Below are positions 12,422 to 24,327 of a DNA stretch of 64,000 nucleotides, in pieces (the stretch's first letter is position 1; each line of letters opens with the position of its first letter). Below the pieces are notes generated by a model. It was not told the origin of the DNA, searched no databases, and worked only from the letters and a program-made list of their open reading frames with translations. Position numbers and translations under genes: made by a program. This DNA is from Pezicula radicicola (Eukaryota > Ascomycota > Leotiomycetes > Helotiales > Dermateaceae). The DNA lies in NCBI GenBank assembly GCA_003008705.1, contig PDUO01000001.1, positions 1,977,694 through 2,041,693 of the forward strand, given 5' to 3'.

Positions 12422-13452
12422 ATCTAGTTATCTTGCTGTGCTTCTATATCATGTAGAACTGTTGAAAATAGTTGCCTTGTTAAGACTCGTCGTCTCTTTC
12501 GGTGGTGAATGCTGCTGTCAGTCACATGAGTTTGTTGAAAACTTCATGTGGAATAAATGGAGATTTGTTTACTTGACGAGGGCTTTTGCTTCTAGGCTCT
12601 TACTTATTTCTTGAAAGATGCTGTGATACAACTGATAAACTCCCAAAGGAGGTAGTTTATGTGATTTCTGAGGAGCTCGCTTAGTCCTCAGAGACGGAAT
12701 GATTTGGTGCTCACTGTGGCGTATCTAACCCTTAAAGCCGTCATCTTTTCGCTCTAAGACACTTCGGGAACTAACTCATATATCGCTTCGACCCTCCTCT
12801 TTGACCCAGATTCTTATAAAATGTATGTCTCCCCAGTCTACAATCCTTACTATACCCGAAAATTCGCGATCTCATTTCCGGAACGAACAAGGTTCAGAAA
12901 GTCAACGAGAAGATGGATATCGGCAAAGAGTTGAACAATACTATACCTGGTAGTCGCCATCGGACCATTTTAGCGAAAAAGATATGCAGTTTGGTGTGTT
13001 GATAATGCGCATTTGTGTCAACAGTGTACAGTTTCTCCCACATTTAAGTCACTTATTTGGAGAAGTAGATGGACAGTCACTTGAAGTTTTCATGGCTCAA
13101 TGCATGGCAGCTGCTTCTAAACTGGATAATTCATTTCCAAATCTCCCGTTTCATGAGTACTTTCAAGAGCTCGCTTATTCATAGCACAAGAGATATCTTG
13201 GAGCTTGTCTTGATAATGAAGCTGCAGTTTCAAAGCGAGATTATAGATTAACTCTCTCCTGTGCTTCATATGAGTAACCCTGATACTACCTATGACCCTA
13301 TGCTTCCCAAACTCACCTTGAAGCGTTAAACGATCCGTTTAGCTGTTTGATGGAGTTTAGTTGGCTTTTCCAAACCTATACTCGACATCACACAAGCACA
13401 AAAGACAGTTTAAGACACTAAATCGAGTCCGCAAACAACAGAAAATGATGCC
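12422..13452. other. Intergenic region, no supported gene
   Basis: AT-rich sequence with short open frames only. Nothing recognised. Confidence 0.4.
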
Positions 13453-13857
13453 ATGGACTCAAATACGCAGACCGTCGCAGAAATCTTTCTCGCTTTACTT
13501 GGAACTTTAATAGAGACGCTTTTGACAACATTTAACCTGCATAAACTCATGAAAGGCGATACTTATAGATGGTTAATGTTTTCAATAATAATTATTGAAA
13601 CCTCCATAATCCTGGGACTGTGTATGATTCGAGCTGAACCTTTTTATTGTAAGCGAAGAAAGAAGCCTTCTAGATCCGTGAATAGAGAGTTAGGAATGAC
13701 AAGAAAGGGATACAATGTGTCTCTTACGCCACGTTCGAAAATTGCTTGTAAAGGTGTTAGGATATTGCAACCAATACTACTAAAGCTTCAAGTGGTATAT
13801 GTAAGACATGATCAAAAACCTCCCTCAATTCATGGTCACAATTGTCCTATTAATTGA
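13453..13857 (+). CDS. Possible small membrane protein of unknown function
   Basis: An ATG-initiated frame of 134 codons. The first 60 residues contain two hydrophobic stretches (AEIFLALLGTLIETLLTTF and WLMFSIIIIETSIILGLC) followed by a basic tail (KRRKKPSRS). The layout is that of a small two-helix membrane protein, but composition alone could produce it in AT-rich DNA. I recognise no family. Low confidence that it is a real gene. Confidence 0.25.
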   Translation: MDSNTQTVAEIFLALLGTLIETLLTTFNLHKLMKGDTYRWLMFSIIIIETSIILGLCMIRAEPFYCKRRKKPSRSVNRELGMTRKGYNVSLTPRSKIACKGVRILQPILLKLQVVYVRHDQKPPSIHGHNCPIN

Positions 13858-15225
13858 AAATTTATAAATAATAATAATTGCTTGATTAGACGATTAATAA
13901 CTGCGGCAATCTTAGTCTTTACATGATAGGAACTGTGAGATGGCAATACAGTGTACGCATATGTTTAAGGAAAACGAAAACGATCCCCCAAAACTTTTGG
14001 GAATTGCACTCCGTCTTCAAGAACGGTGCTACACCTACACAAACTACTTAGCTTGCTTAGTTGGAGACGTACGATAGCTGTACATTGGTCACTCCACTCT
14101 ACAAAGTATCTGGGGCTGGACCAGAGCTCCCCTCGTTCAAATGTGGTGCTCGCATTATCATGAATATTCTCAAGGGTCTTCTGACTACCTAATTGGTTCT
14201 GCACTTGGCTCGGCCATTGTGCATTACGGGTTGTATGGCGACACAAAACCAAGAAGATGAGCTGAGATCCTTGGTCTCGGCTCCTGGTATTAATACAAAT
14301 ACGGCTGAAGCATCTTAGAAATTCATCAACATTATAAGTGAATACTAGAGAAAGAGAAGAACTCAAGTCGGCCGTTTTAGTTGGTCTGATGCGACGAGGG
14401 CTTTGGAACATAATACGTCACTCATTGAGGTCTTTAGTTACTAGTAATAATCACTAGTATTGTAAATAAGTTAAATAATACGATATTGATCACTTCAACA
14501 TCATATCAATTGCGATATCAGCTAACTAATGTCATTTTGTGATAATTTATGCAGACTACTTGGTTATGGCACAAACGACATTCCATGCTTGTCTAACTTA
14601 ATATTTTATGTTTTAGTGAGCTGAAATTCATCCTTCTTGCCTTTCACGAAAGTGAAGTTCTCCTTTCCAGTGTACGGGAGTACTTTATATTGTAGGAGTC
14701 GGTATATTGGAGAACCATTAGCCGAGGACCGAGGTGTTGACGAACAAAAGAGAGTACCAAGACCACAATCCGATGATTAGAAGGGTATAAATTATGTGAT
14801 ATTGTATAGAACTAAGCCTTTGGTAACTATGTATTCTTGGCTACTGATGGATAATTTTCTTAAGTAACTTTGATCAATCGTAAAAAGGGCCAATAATTGC
14901 TACTCCGAAAGTAATAGACTAGTTTAGCCTTCAAATTTCATTATTCATGGATATTCTGTTACATATATGTGTGATGCATGGAGAGATTCATCTCGGTATT
15001 TAACGGGTTTTCAGCTTCGAGCATCCCAAACAGTGCTTATGCAGAACGCCGGGGGGGGGGGGGGCTAGCAAGGTATGCAGAATGATAATCACGAGAGATA
15101 TACAACGTCATCGATTGTTCCCCTCTATCAAGCTCTATTATCCTATTGATGCCACTGGACCAGAAGGTTAGAAGTTTTCAAATAGAAAGATTTAAATTAC
15201 ACCTCTGCAGTCCATATCAAAAACG
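13858..15225. other. AT-rich intergenic region with a 14-G homopolymer
   Basis: No supported gene; a 148-codon minus-strand frame at 13965-14411 has no recognisable domain. A run of fourteen G at 15051-15064 lies about 160 bases before the flavoprotein start. It could act as a boundary or G-quadruplex-prone site in the promoter, or be a sequencing-fragile homopolymer. Confidence 0.45.
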
Positions 15226-16615
15226 ATGGGATCTCTGACTACCGACTTTCGCGTTGCAATAGTAGGAGGTGGGATAGGAGGGCTCGTCTGCGCTCTATCC
15301 ATTGCCCACTTTTGCCCTGGTCTAAAGGTCGACGTCTACGAACAAGCCGAGCAGTATAAAGAAATTGGTGCTGGAGTTGGGATTGGAGTTAATGCAGCGA
15401 AACTCCTCCATCGCTTTGGTCTCGGAGAACTCCTCAACAACATTGTAGGAGACCGGGATGGCATCTGGATCTCGTTTCGAAGAGGTGACAATGGTGCAGA
15501 GATTCTGACTCCCCTCGTCGATGACAAGAAAACAATTCGACAGGCACCTTGTCATCGAGCTGAATTGCTTGATATTCTTCAAGAGCAGGTTAGGGAACGG
15601 AATGCTGCTACTCTCCATACGAGGAAATGTCTTCGTAGTGTTACTGTGAGTATTTTTGAGGACGTATCTCGATATTCTCCTTACATAGATAGGAATCTGG
15701 GGACGAGGTGATCCTTGATTTTGAAGATGGAAGCACAGCGACCGCTAATCTTGTCGTCGGTTGCGATGGCATACATTCAAAAGTCCGCGCCCAATTTGCA
15801 GTTGATAATCCACGATATAGCGGACAAATTGCATATCGAGGTCTGGTTCCCATTGAAAAGATCAAATCATTCTGGCCACTTCCAAGCTATTCTGCTACCT
15901 GGTTGGCTAAAGACAAGCACTTCCTAGTGTTTCCCATAAGCCAAAACAGAACATTGAATATTGTTGCATTTGCCTCGAAGAAAAGAGAGGAGTTGCATGA
16001 TTTGAGGGAGAGTTGGACGACTACAACTCAGAGAGCTGAAGTCGAGAGGGAGTACAAGGATTTTGACGAGACAGTCCGAAAGACGATAGCACTCATGCCA
16101 GAACGGCCGGGGAAATGGCTGTTGAATGATCGGGAACCTTTAGAGAAATGGATCTACCTAAATGGTAAGGTTGTATTGATGGGTGATGCTGCACATGCAA
16201 TGCTTCCACACCAAGGTAATTCACCCTCAAAGTAAAAGAATTTCCTGATGTATCCACAGCAAATTTCTGACGATATATAGGTGCCGGAGCTGGCCAGGCA
16301 ATTGAGGACGGTTACATCTTAGGACGAGCTATGAAGGACTATCTAGCTTCAATCACTACCGCTTCGGACCTTATGCCGAACAAATTGGCACATTGGATGA
16401 ATCTGTATCAAGCAGTACGACTCCCACGCGCACAAAGAGTGCAGCGTACTTCGCGCCAAGCTGGTGAGATTTACGAACTTCAGACTGAATCCATGAGGGG
16501 TAAAAGTCTTGATGAGTGCATACCAGAGATACAAGCGAAGGTGAGGGATCGTATGAAGTGGATCTGGACGGATGATATTGATGCTGAATATGATCAGATG
16601 ACTAAATCTAACTAA
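15226..16615 (+). CDS. FAD-dependent aromatic monooxygenase (salicylate hydroxylase-like)
   Basis: Group A flavoprotein monooxygenase; family members hydroxylate salicylate or related aromatic acids using NAD(P)H and O2 in the cytosol. Three exons, 15226-15645, 15693-16215 and 16281-16615, encode 425 residues, a normal length. The FAD-binding Rossmann motif is at the N-terminus (VGGGIGG, residues 13-19), the DG motif reads VGCDGIHS (about 162-169), and the second FAD motif GDAAHAMLPHQGAGAGQAIED (about 304 onward) is split by the second intron. No signal peptide is visible. The nearest neighbours are unrelated, so there is no pathway context. Exact substrate is not determinable; salicylate, anthranilate-like and 6-hydroxynicotinate-like substrates are all possible. 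Confidence 0.9.
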
Positions 16616-16667
16616 ATTATTTAGAATAGAACTAGCGGGATCCTCTTGACAAACTTCAGTGCTTATA

Positions 16668-16805
16668 TCGTACGAATTAGTTTTTGAGAGATCCTTTTAA
16701 TTGGGGCAAGTGAGCTACCCAAGTCAAGTGAGCTACTCAAGTCCGTCTCTTATATCTTAATAGACAGCTATTCGAAATGATCTCTTATAAACCAATTTTT
16801 ATGGC
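16668..16805. mobile_element. MITE copy A (Tc1/mariner-like short inverted-repeat element)
   Basis: About 138 bases with imperfect terminal inverted repeats: the left end starts CGTACGAATTAG and the right end finishes with the inverted form ATCTCTTATAAACCAATT. It is in opposite orientation to copy C at 61.6 kb. The interior carries two copies of a GTGAGCTACCCAAGTCAA-like unit. No coding capacity. Confidence 0.8.
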
Positions 16806-17349
16806 AAGGCCATGTATCCCACAGGTCATGATTCTGTGCAAGTAGTGGCGTATAGGCCCAAATAACCTGTTAATGTGAAGAGAGCTTGACTCCCCAATCA
16901 TTGTGATGAGTGACACCTATCCATCGGCCGCAGAATGCTCATACAGCTCGCCAACTTCGGCAGCGGGGATCAATTATGACAATGTCGTAGTAGCTAGGGG
17001 TTTTAAGTTTATATAGTCCTGGAATCAATTACAATAATAATTGTAATAACGACAAAAGGTGGTTCATTATATAATACATTTCAACATCCAATTTCCGTTC
17101 CAATTACATACAATGCAGCTTTCTCCAATTTCTACTTTAGACTTGTTTTCGTAATTCCTCCATATTACACGTCCCCAACAACAAAACAGAGTGCTTCTGG
17201 AGCTGTTTTCGATGGCGGGTAGAAAGTCTGAATGACACTCCTGGTCAACTTCTCCTCCCAAATCAAGAGAACATTGCTAAAAAGCACTCTCGAGTAGACC
17301 GCCCGCCTCCATCGCTAGGATTGGCCAAAGGATTATGAAAATAAAGGGC
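16806..17349. other. Intergenic, AT-rich, downstream of MITE copy A
   Basis: Nothing recognised. It precedes the 3' end of a minus-strand gene. Confidence 0.4.
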
Positions 17350-18168
17350 CTATGGCTCAGGGAGCTTCGAATTTGAAGCAGCCGCAGAATGAGGCTCTGC
17401 TACATAGACACCCGGACACTTATCACATTTACACTCATGCGCAGCGTCCACTTTCAACCGTTTGTTTTGCCCCGATGCTACACGGTCCTGGTCCAAAAGC
17501 AGAATCAAATCAACCAGTAGGTGTTGTAATCGGCGCAGCCTATAAGTTGCCACATAATTATTTTTTGCACGTGCATCCACAAGCAGTTTGATGCCCGTCT
17601 CGATTGGTTGGAACCATTTCTTGAATTCAAGATCATTGTTGTACTTGTGTGCAAAAGCAGCGAAGCCCATGCAATAGAGTTGCCCTTTCTCTTCCTCCAG
17701 AGTCATCAGCTCTCCTATGGCCATCTGCTGCCCACGCCAAAGCATAAATGGATCCTCTCCCTGATGTTGGTCCAGGGAGAACTCGTTTGTAATAGTGTCC
17801 AGAATTGAATTGAGTTGCTTGTTGGTCTTGTCTGTAGAGAAGCGTAGGAACTGGGCTTGGCGACGGAGTATGTATGTCCAGGAAAGATACTGTCCAACCA
17901 GGAAAGCTGTGTAAACATATATGAGATCCTTCTTTTCTTCGTCGTCATGATAGTGAAGAAGGTTATGTTGGACAAGACCCCAAAGTCTTGACTGCAGGTC
18001 GAAAGCTGCTAGCATCAGAGGGTCTCTATATTTGTGGATCAAAGCTTTGGCTTCTGAACGTCGTTTGACCTGGTCGATATAGAATGAGATCCATCCCGTG
18101 AAACCTGCTGCGACAAGCGATCCAACAAGGGAGACAACTGCAATGATAATTGAGACAACGCTAGACAT
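17350..18168 (-). CDS. Membrane-anchored protein of unknown function
   Basis: Single-exon frame of 272 residues counted from the ATG at 18168; longer readings upstream would need a non-ATG start. A hydrophobic N-terminal segment (SVVSIIIAVVSLVGSLVAAGF, residues 3-23) looks like a signal anchor. It is followed by a basic stretch (KRRSEAK) and a mostly helical soluble part with several aromatic-rich helices. Near the end is a cysteine pair arrangement (CKCDKCPG) that could bind a metal. Proteins with this N-terminal layout occur widely in filamentous fungi without known function. I do not recognise a named domain. Confidence 0.7.
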   Translation of the reverse strand: MSSVVSIIIAVVSLVGSLVAAGFTGWISFYIDQVKRRSEAKALIHKYRDPLMLAAFDLQSRLWGLVQHNLLHYHDDEEKKDLIYVYTAFLVGQYLSWTYILRRQAQFLRFSTDKTNKQLNSILDTITNEFSLDQHQGEDPFMLWRGQQMAIGELMTLEEEKGQLYCMGFAAFAHKYNNDLEFKKWFQPIETGIKLLVDARAKNNYVATYRLRRLQHLLVDLILLLDQDRVASGQNKRLKVDAAHECKCDKCPGVYVAEPHSAAASNSKLPEP

Positions 18169-21055
18169 GGTTGCTAAATATTTCGATATACGTTGCAGAA
18201 TCAAACGCTGGGCTTATAATTTTGTTGAATTAAATTGTTGCGACTGTATGGCGGACGTTGTGCCAAGAGCAAACCCAGCTGACACGAGGTGTGTCGCTTG
18301 CGTCTTGAATTGTGCTGTAGCTCGTTGGTGAGGGGATATCATTGATATTCAAAGAAATACTGAGCGCAGAAATGGACTCTAAATATGTACGAAAATATGA
18401 ACGAAGGCAGTCGACTTTATTTATTCGCACGGAAAAATTCTGCGACTTGACTGAAACGGGAGATCTGTATGAGCTGCTTACCGCTTTCCAACTTATAAGG
18501 CTGCTGTGCCGCAAAGCTGGGAAATTAGTCTCCCCACAACATGGATCTAAAAAGCGACGGATGCTCCCAGCGCGCCTAAAAAAAGTCTATCATTGGGCTA
18601 ATCCGTACAAGGTATTCAGCCACGCTTCGGTGGTACCACTGTTCTGTGATTGTGATGACTCGATGTTGGAGACGCTAGAGCTGGTCCAATGTCGATAATC
18701 TCATATCGTCGCTTGCACCTAACAGGTCTCCCCAGCAACATGAACTACTATTGTAATGACATTTACTTGTGAGCTAATCATAGGTCTTCTGCGTGGACCT
18801 TATTTTCGTCCATTGACACAATTACCAGCACCTAAGCTATCGACTGAGGCGGTTAATGAACTCCAAGCAGCGGGTCTAATAGAGTTACAACCATCTGCTC
18901 CACGTCAAATAGATTTACGTAATGCGGAGAGGACAAAATGTTGGGGGCTGGGCCCATCTCATGCAATCTATCGGTGTCGCCCTTGCACTTGAACCAATGC
19001 CCTGAGTACGAGCCATTCCTATTGCGGGATGGAATATGAAAACAAAGAAGATGAGGAGAAAAAGGTTGCTATCAATGTCAACAACCAGTTCAACAAGATA
19101 AGAGACTGTTATATGAATCAAGCCAGGACCAGAAGAATATCGAGTAATTTGAAACTATTTGGCTGGCAGGCACTAGGTCAGTAAAAAAATAAATCTCTCG
19201 GATAAAGCAATCTATGGAAACAATCGAAGGAACACAGATAGTGGCAGGCCACTTGGACTAAGTCCTGTCGCAGAAGTTGTGGCACAGGGTATGCATTGTA
19301 CAAGAAGTCTGCCTTGCTAAGAAAGCCCGCTTCAAATTTGGCACTGATAAGATCGACCTCGATGTCATCTACCTTGAACTGTGCGTCCATGTCTTACCTG
19401 TCTCGATTTGCAGACCATGACTGAACACTTGTCCTGTCAGGTTTTGTCCCTGATCGCATAGTCCAACTGGTAAAACCATTTTTGGAAGCAGGGGGCAGTT
19501 TCCAGTGGTCAGCAATTGGGGACTTAGATAATAGCATCACCAACGAGCTATTTTGCAATGATAGTCCCGCTTCTAGTGGTATGAAGCGAGCCTCATTATC
19601 TGTTGGAACATCCTCAGGAACAGAATTCGCGGATTTGCTGTCTGTTCTCTTCGATTGGGAATGCTTAGCTATTTGGCAACCTAATTACTCTACTGGTGAT
19701 GATCCTATGAAAGCGTTGTGCGCAGTGTAATGAATATCGACTTCCTACGAGGCTTTGAAGCGGCTTATAAAGACTTCGAGGATTGGAGAGGCTCTTTTGG
19801 GTACCTAAGGAATGGGATGAAGAGCAACGCAATGGCGGCAAGAAAATGACGGATCGTAAGACATTGTTGGGTCCAATGGCAAACGTGTCCTTGGGTCTCA
19901 ATAAAGGCTTGAAGTGGATTAACACTGCGGGATAAAAGTACTGTCGAAAACTGGCAAGGACTGAGATAGATTCCTTGGCTCTTGTACCTGAATTTTGTCG
20001 TGACGGTGACAAGGTGCTTCTACGCACAGGCGGGAAGTTATCGTTGGTGGTGAGCACATGTGGGGACTGGTGGGAGTTCGTGGGCGTTTGCTATGCCCAG
20101 GTATTGTAGGAAGAGAGGCATGATATGAGGAGCAGTGTGTTAATTTGGATTTTACTTAGACTATATTCAGCAGACAAGAGTTTTCACTTCCTACATAGCA
20201 AAGAAGATGATAGTTAATGGTCCCGCAATCAATTGGGGAAAGGTTCATTTTAACTATTGCCGTACCCAATATACATATTATTTAATTACTACCTCTTTAT
20301 GCAGAATTTTCTGAAATAAAGATCCCATCAAAATGTTGTGCCTAGTTATTTTAGCTATTACAGTCAAAGGACTTCATCCCCTATTATAGCCCATCAGGGA
20401 TGCCGAGATTCGCTTATACTCGGCCCATTAAACAAATCAGCTAATTAGAACACTTACAGTTTGCAACACAATACGCACTACTATCTATAATATCCTCTGC
20501 TTTATAATAGCATATAAAATGCTAGTGGAATCTACTAGGATTTGTGTTTAATATGATTTCGGGCACCATACATATATTAGGAGCCTTCTGAATACTCTTT
20601 ATGAATCTCTTATTTCTCACAGTACTTGCCGCATTCCACCATGAGTAGAAGTACAACTATCTTATAGTATCAACCGGGTAAGTTCGTAGCGTCACCATTG
20701 TATATGACCATTTGATGAAGGTTACTGGTGTGATGATCTATAGAGGAAGGTTAGACAGACCATGGATAGTGCGTTCATAAATGCCATTTTTCGGAGGATA
20801 ATATGAGCTGTCAAATTAAGTAGTGTCCTAAAGTCTGCATATAACTACTCTTATAGAGTAAGGATCCTTTACCACTAAATCTCTCCATTAGTAACAAGAT
20901 TTTAATCACCTGGTGTTGATAAATATTGATAGTAGATTTACTACTTTGTTAAGTACCTAGTTTTTTATTATGCCTATATGTAAAGAACAATGCTTAAATT
21001 TACAAAATATACGTTGAATTAAAAATAATATAAACAATAAAACAATAATCCCCAC
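18169..21055. other. 2.9-kb intergenic region with decayed open frames
   Basis: Several medium frames exist (plus 18342-18698, plus 19482-19730, minus 19178-19390), but none joins into a recognisable protein and stops interrupt each one. The stretch after 20160 is strongly AT-rich. It may contain remnants of one or more dead genes. Confidence 0.4.
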
Positions 21056-22974
21056 CTAAACAACACCCTTCTCAGCAACAACAGCCTCCTCATTCCCCCT
21101 CTGATGCAACGTAACAGCAACCTCCCCCGTCATCTTCTCATCAACATTCGGCGTAAAAACCGACAAAGCCACAGCTATCCCCGTAAAAACAAGACTAGTC
21201 AAAAACACAGTACTATAAGCCTTAGCACTAGCTTCCTTATAAGCCCTAACGCCAACCACACTAATCTCAGTCGTAAGACCTTCCACATCCGAGAAATTGC
21301 CAGTTGAAAATCCAGACAAGAAAGCTGCTACTGAAGTTTCTGGTAATCCGGCTGAGATGATGGCAGGTGGTACTATTGCCGGGATTGTAGTATTGAGTCT
21401 ATTTGTGAGTGTTACAACATAGACTGTTGATGCTATAGTTGAGATAGTTGATCTTAATGAACCAGCTGCTCCAATAGCAGTACCGATTTCTCGTTGATCA
21501 TCGACGTCGATACCGGCATTTCCAAGACAAACAGTCTCATTCCAACCAATGAAGAAACAACCTAATGACATAAAGACAGTAGCGCGTATAAAATCATCGG
21601 GTCCACAAGAAGCTACAGCAGCAAGGATTCCACCACCAAGTGTAAGGACGATCATACATTGAATCTTTGTCTTTCCGAGTGGAACAGCGAGAGCTCCTCC
21701 TACCAGTTGCCCAGAAATAATCATAAGCCCGACAAGAGAGCTTAGAGCTCCTGCATGCATACTTGCTCCTCCATCTTCTGTATATAGGACTGCGATCATT
21801 TGAGGCCAGATGATTGCCATACCGTAATAAACACTTGCACCAAGACCTAGATTCGTAGAGCAGGCTACCCAGGAGAATTTCTTGAAGAGATGGATTGGTA
21901 CGAGTGGTTCTTTGATTTTGGCGTAGGTTTCGTATAGGCTGAAGGTTATTAGGAATATAGCTCCGATTATGAGGGTGGATATCGTGGGGGCTGATTTCCA
22001 TGGATAGACCTTGATAATATTCAGTAAGGTACGCCTTGAGTCAGTCATCGATACTTGGAACTCACAGATCCACCCCATGAGAGTCCCATCAAGAATAACA
22101 GAAGACCAGTGATGAAGAGGAAGCAACCCAGAAAGTCAAATTCCTTCAACTGCTGTAGCTTTGTTCGGTTTCCGAATTTCATGTGGAAGGTTGGTGGTGT
22201 GTAGAAAAGGTAGTATAATAATCCCGAGAGCGCATTCACGCCCACCATTATATAGTAGCCACTTCACAGCAATTGATTAGCGTCATGCTAACAATCAAAC
22301 CAATCGGATTTCCTACCCTCTCCACGTAACAGGTGTATAAAGGATAAAAGCCTTAGATACAAGCGGACCAAAACCAGAAGTAGGTATACACCACAAATAA
22401 AGCCACGCATTAACAAGAAACCGATATTTCATCGGTACAAGTTCATTCGACACGATTCCAAAACTGAGTTGAGTCGAAGCCGCCAAGGATATCAAGACCA
22501 TACCACCGATCAAGATCTTGATTGTCGAAGCTGTTGCGCAGACGACACATCCAACAGAAGCAAGTGCTTGACCGCAAATAAAGAACCATCTTCGTCTTTA
22601 AACCCCTATGTATTAGTAATTTTTGAAAAAGAAATTGATTCAGAGAATATCACATACCCAAAGAGATCACTTAGCCTTCCGACAAGAAGTAACCCAATTG
22701 CTAGAGACATCGTATAGACGAGTGATATCCAGATATAATTGGGATCTGGACCGATGTCATTGTTGATATATGTGAGGTTGGGTGCTGCGAGTGCATAAGC
22801 ACCAACACCACCTGTAAGACTGAGACCCGTTGCGAACATTGTGCCCAGAAAGAAACTACTGGTGAAATAGCCTTTGGGTAGCGTGCTAGAATCTGCTGTA
22901 AAACCATGATCTGAGATGGTATCTCTTGTAGATTCAATCTCCTCGACATGATCAACCGTAGCTTTTCGTTCCAT
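21056..22974 (-). CDS. MFS efflux transporter, TRI12/siderophore-type (14 transmembrane segments)
   Basis: Major facilitator proton antiporter, plasma membrane. Four exons, 22658-22974, 22317-22595, 22066-22261 and 21056-22009, all in phase, encode 581 residues, typical of 14-TM fungal pumps. The start ATG is followed by a charged tail, then TM segments. The motif-A-like loop reads LLVGRLSDLFGRRW across intron 1. FGIVSNELVPMKYRF and WRGGYYIMVGVNALSG match the TRI12-type fungal pump family, as does GLSWGGSVYPWKSAP across intron 3. Family members export trichothecenes, siderophores or fungicides. There is no biosynthetic partner next door, so a general drug or siderophore role is more likely than a cluster-specific one. 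Confidence 0.9.
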
Positions 22975-24327
22975 AATGATATGTTTTGGTTTGGAAATTA
23001 ATGCAGTTGACGGTCTGGGCGAGAGGGTCTTTTCGAATGTTGGTATTAGAGAAGTACTTTGGTGCTTTATACGCTTCCGGGGTGCTTCTCCGAGTGAAAG
23101 GAGAAGCAACGTCAAATAAAAGATTACTAGTAGTTCTTGTAAAGCTGTTATCACTTCCAAAGAACCAAACAAAAAGATACTTGGGCTGCTACAATTTCAA
23201 CGTCTGGACACTGAAAAGAATTACCTAGAATACTCTATCACGAGTGTCAATTAAATTAACCTACTGCTCACGACCGGCCGTATGGCTCTCTATTTTTTAA
23301 GATGGGGATAACGACTTCCCAGGTCACACTAAACTCCGCATTCCCACACCCGAAATCTGGGGTCTCCACGTTTCTGGGCATCGGGATTCGGACAGCCATC
23401 CATTGACCCGAGTATTGTCTCATAGCTCTATATTTTGGCTTCAGGATTTTCTCCTGCTCCACAGGATTGGCAAACATAAGAATTTGTACTAAAACATCTA
23501 CGCAGCTTGCTTTCTAGCTCGTTGGATTGCATTGGCTTTAATGTTTTAACTTACTTGTACCTGCTTAGATTTAATCTCCATATACAGGCGTACGATTATG
23601 GAGTCGAATAATCGAAAATTCGAGCATAGAACTATCATGTAAATTAATGTACTCTTCAAACCTATCAACAGTCGGTCTTAGATACTCAAAAAGACATGAC
23701 ATCTGAAACAAACACTTTAGAACCGATTCCCACACTTCACAGCTACATAGTACCTTGCATTAATCTGAAAATTTTCAAAGGATTAAAGAAACCCCAATAC
23801 CAACTTCAGACAGACTTGCTTTTAGAGAGAAATGTAGCTACCTGACAAAAACGATCAAGAAAATAGGAAACCAATAAGCGAGCGAAACCCGCTGTTCGGA
23901 AAATGTTATCCTCTACTTTAGGATACTATTAACAGTCAGCCACCATCTCCAACTTCTTTTCAACGAGCTTCGAGTTTTTCCTCAGTACGAAATAGAAAAC
24001 TGCTTTCTATCGCTTCTTGCGTATCTTCGAGACTTCCCCTCACTTACAACAAATTATGATGCTGCTGTTCTAGAGTCACGTCGTGACTTTGACTCGTTTG
24101 AGTGTAGTCATCCGTGCCACGGCTACAAGACCTTATTTTAATCGGCTTCCTTTTTTAACGGTGCTTCAGGCCGATAAAAATATTACATAAAGACTAAAAT
24201 TATGAGATTCAACAATACTCCCAAAACACTCCTTGAAAAAACCACCCCCCATTCCCTAAAATGGAACCAACAAACTTCCATTCAACCCACCACAATCCCA
24301 AGTTTTTCTTTTTGTAAACTCCCTCAC
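22975..24327. other. Promoter of the MFS gene and intergenic DNA
   Basis: No supported gene. The first few hundred bases upstream of 22974 should contain the transporter promoter. The rest is AT-rich without recognisable features. Confidence 0.45.

Noticed and set aside
13965..14411. 148-codon minus-strand frame
   Set aside because: ATG-initiated but no domain, biased composition or splice partner; not better than chance.
19178..19730. Protein-like frames on both strands around 19.2-19.7 kb
   Set aside because: They look coding in composition but cannot be joined into one model and match no family I know; treated as possible gene remains.
15226..23000. Secondary-metabolite cluster formed by the flavoprotein, broken SDR and MFS pump
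   Set aside because: No backbone enzyme (PKS, NRPS, terpene synthase) lies in or between them, and long unrelated stretches separate the genes.
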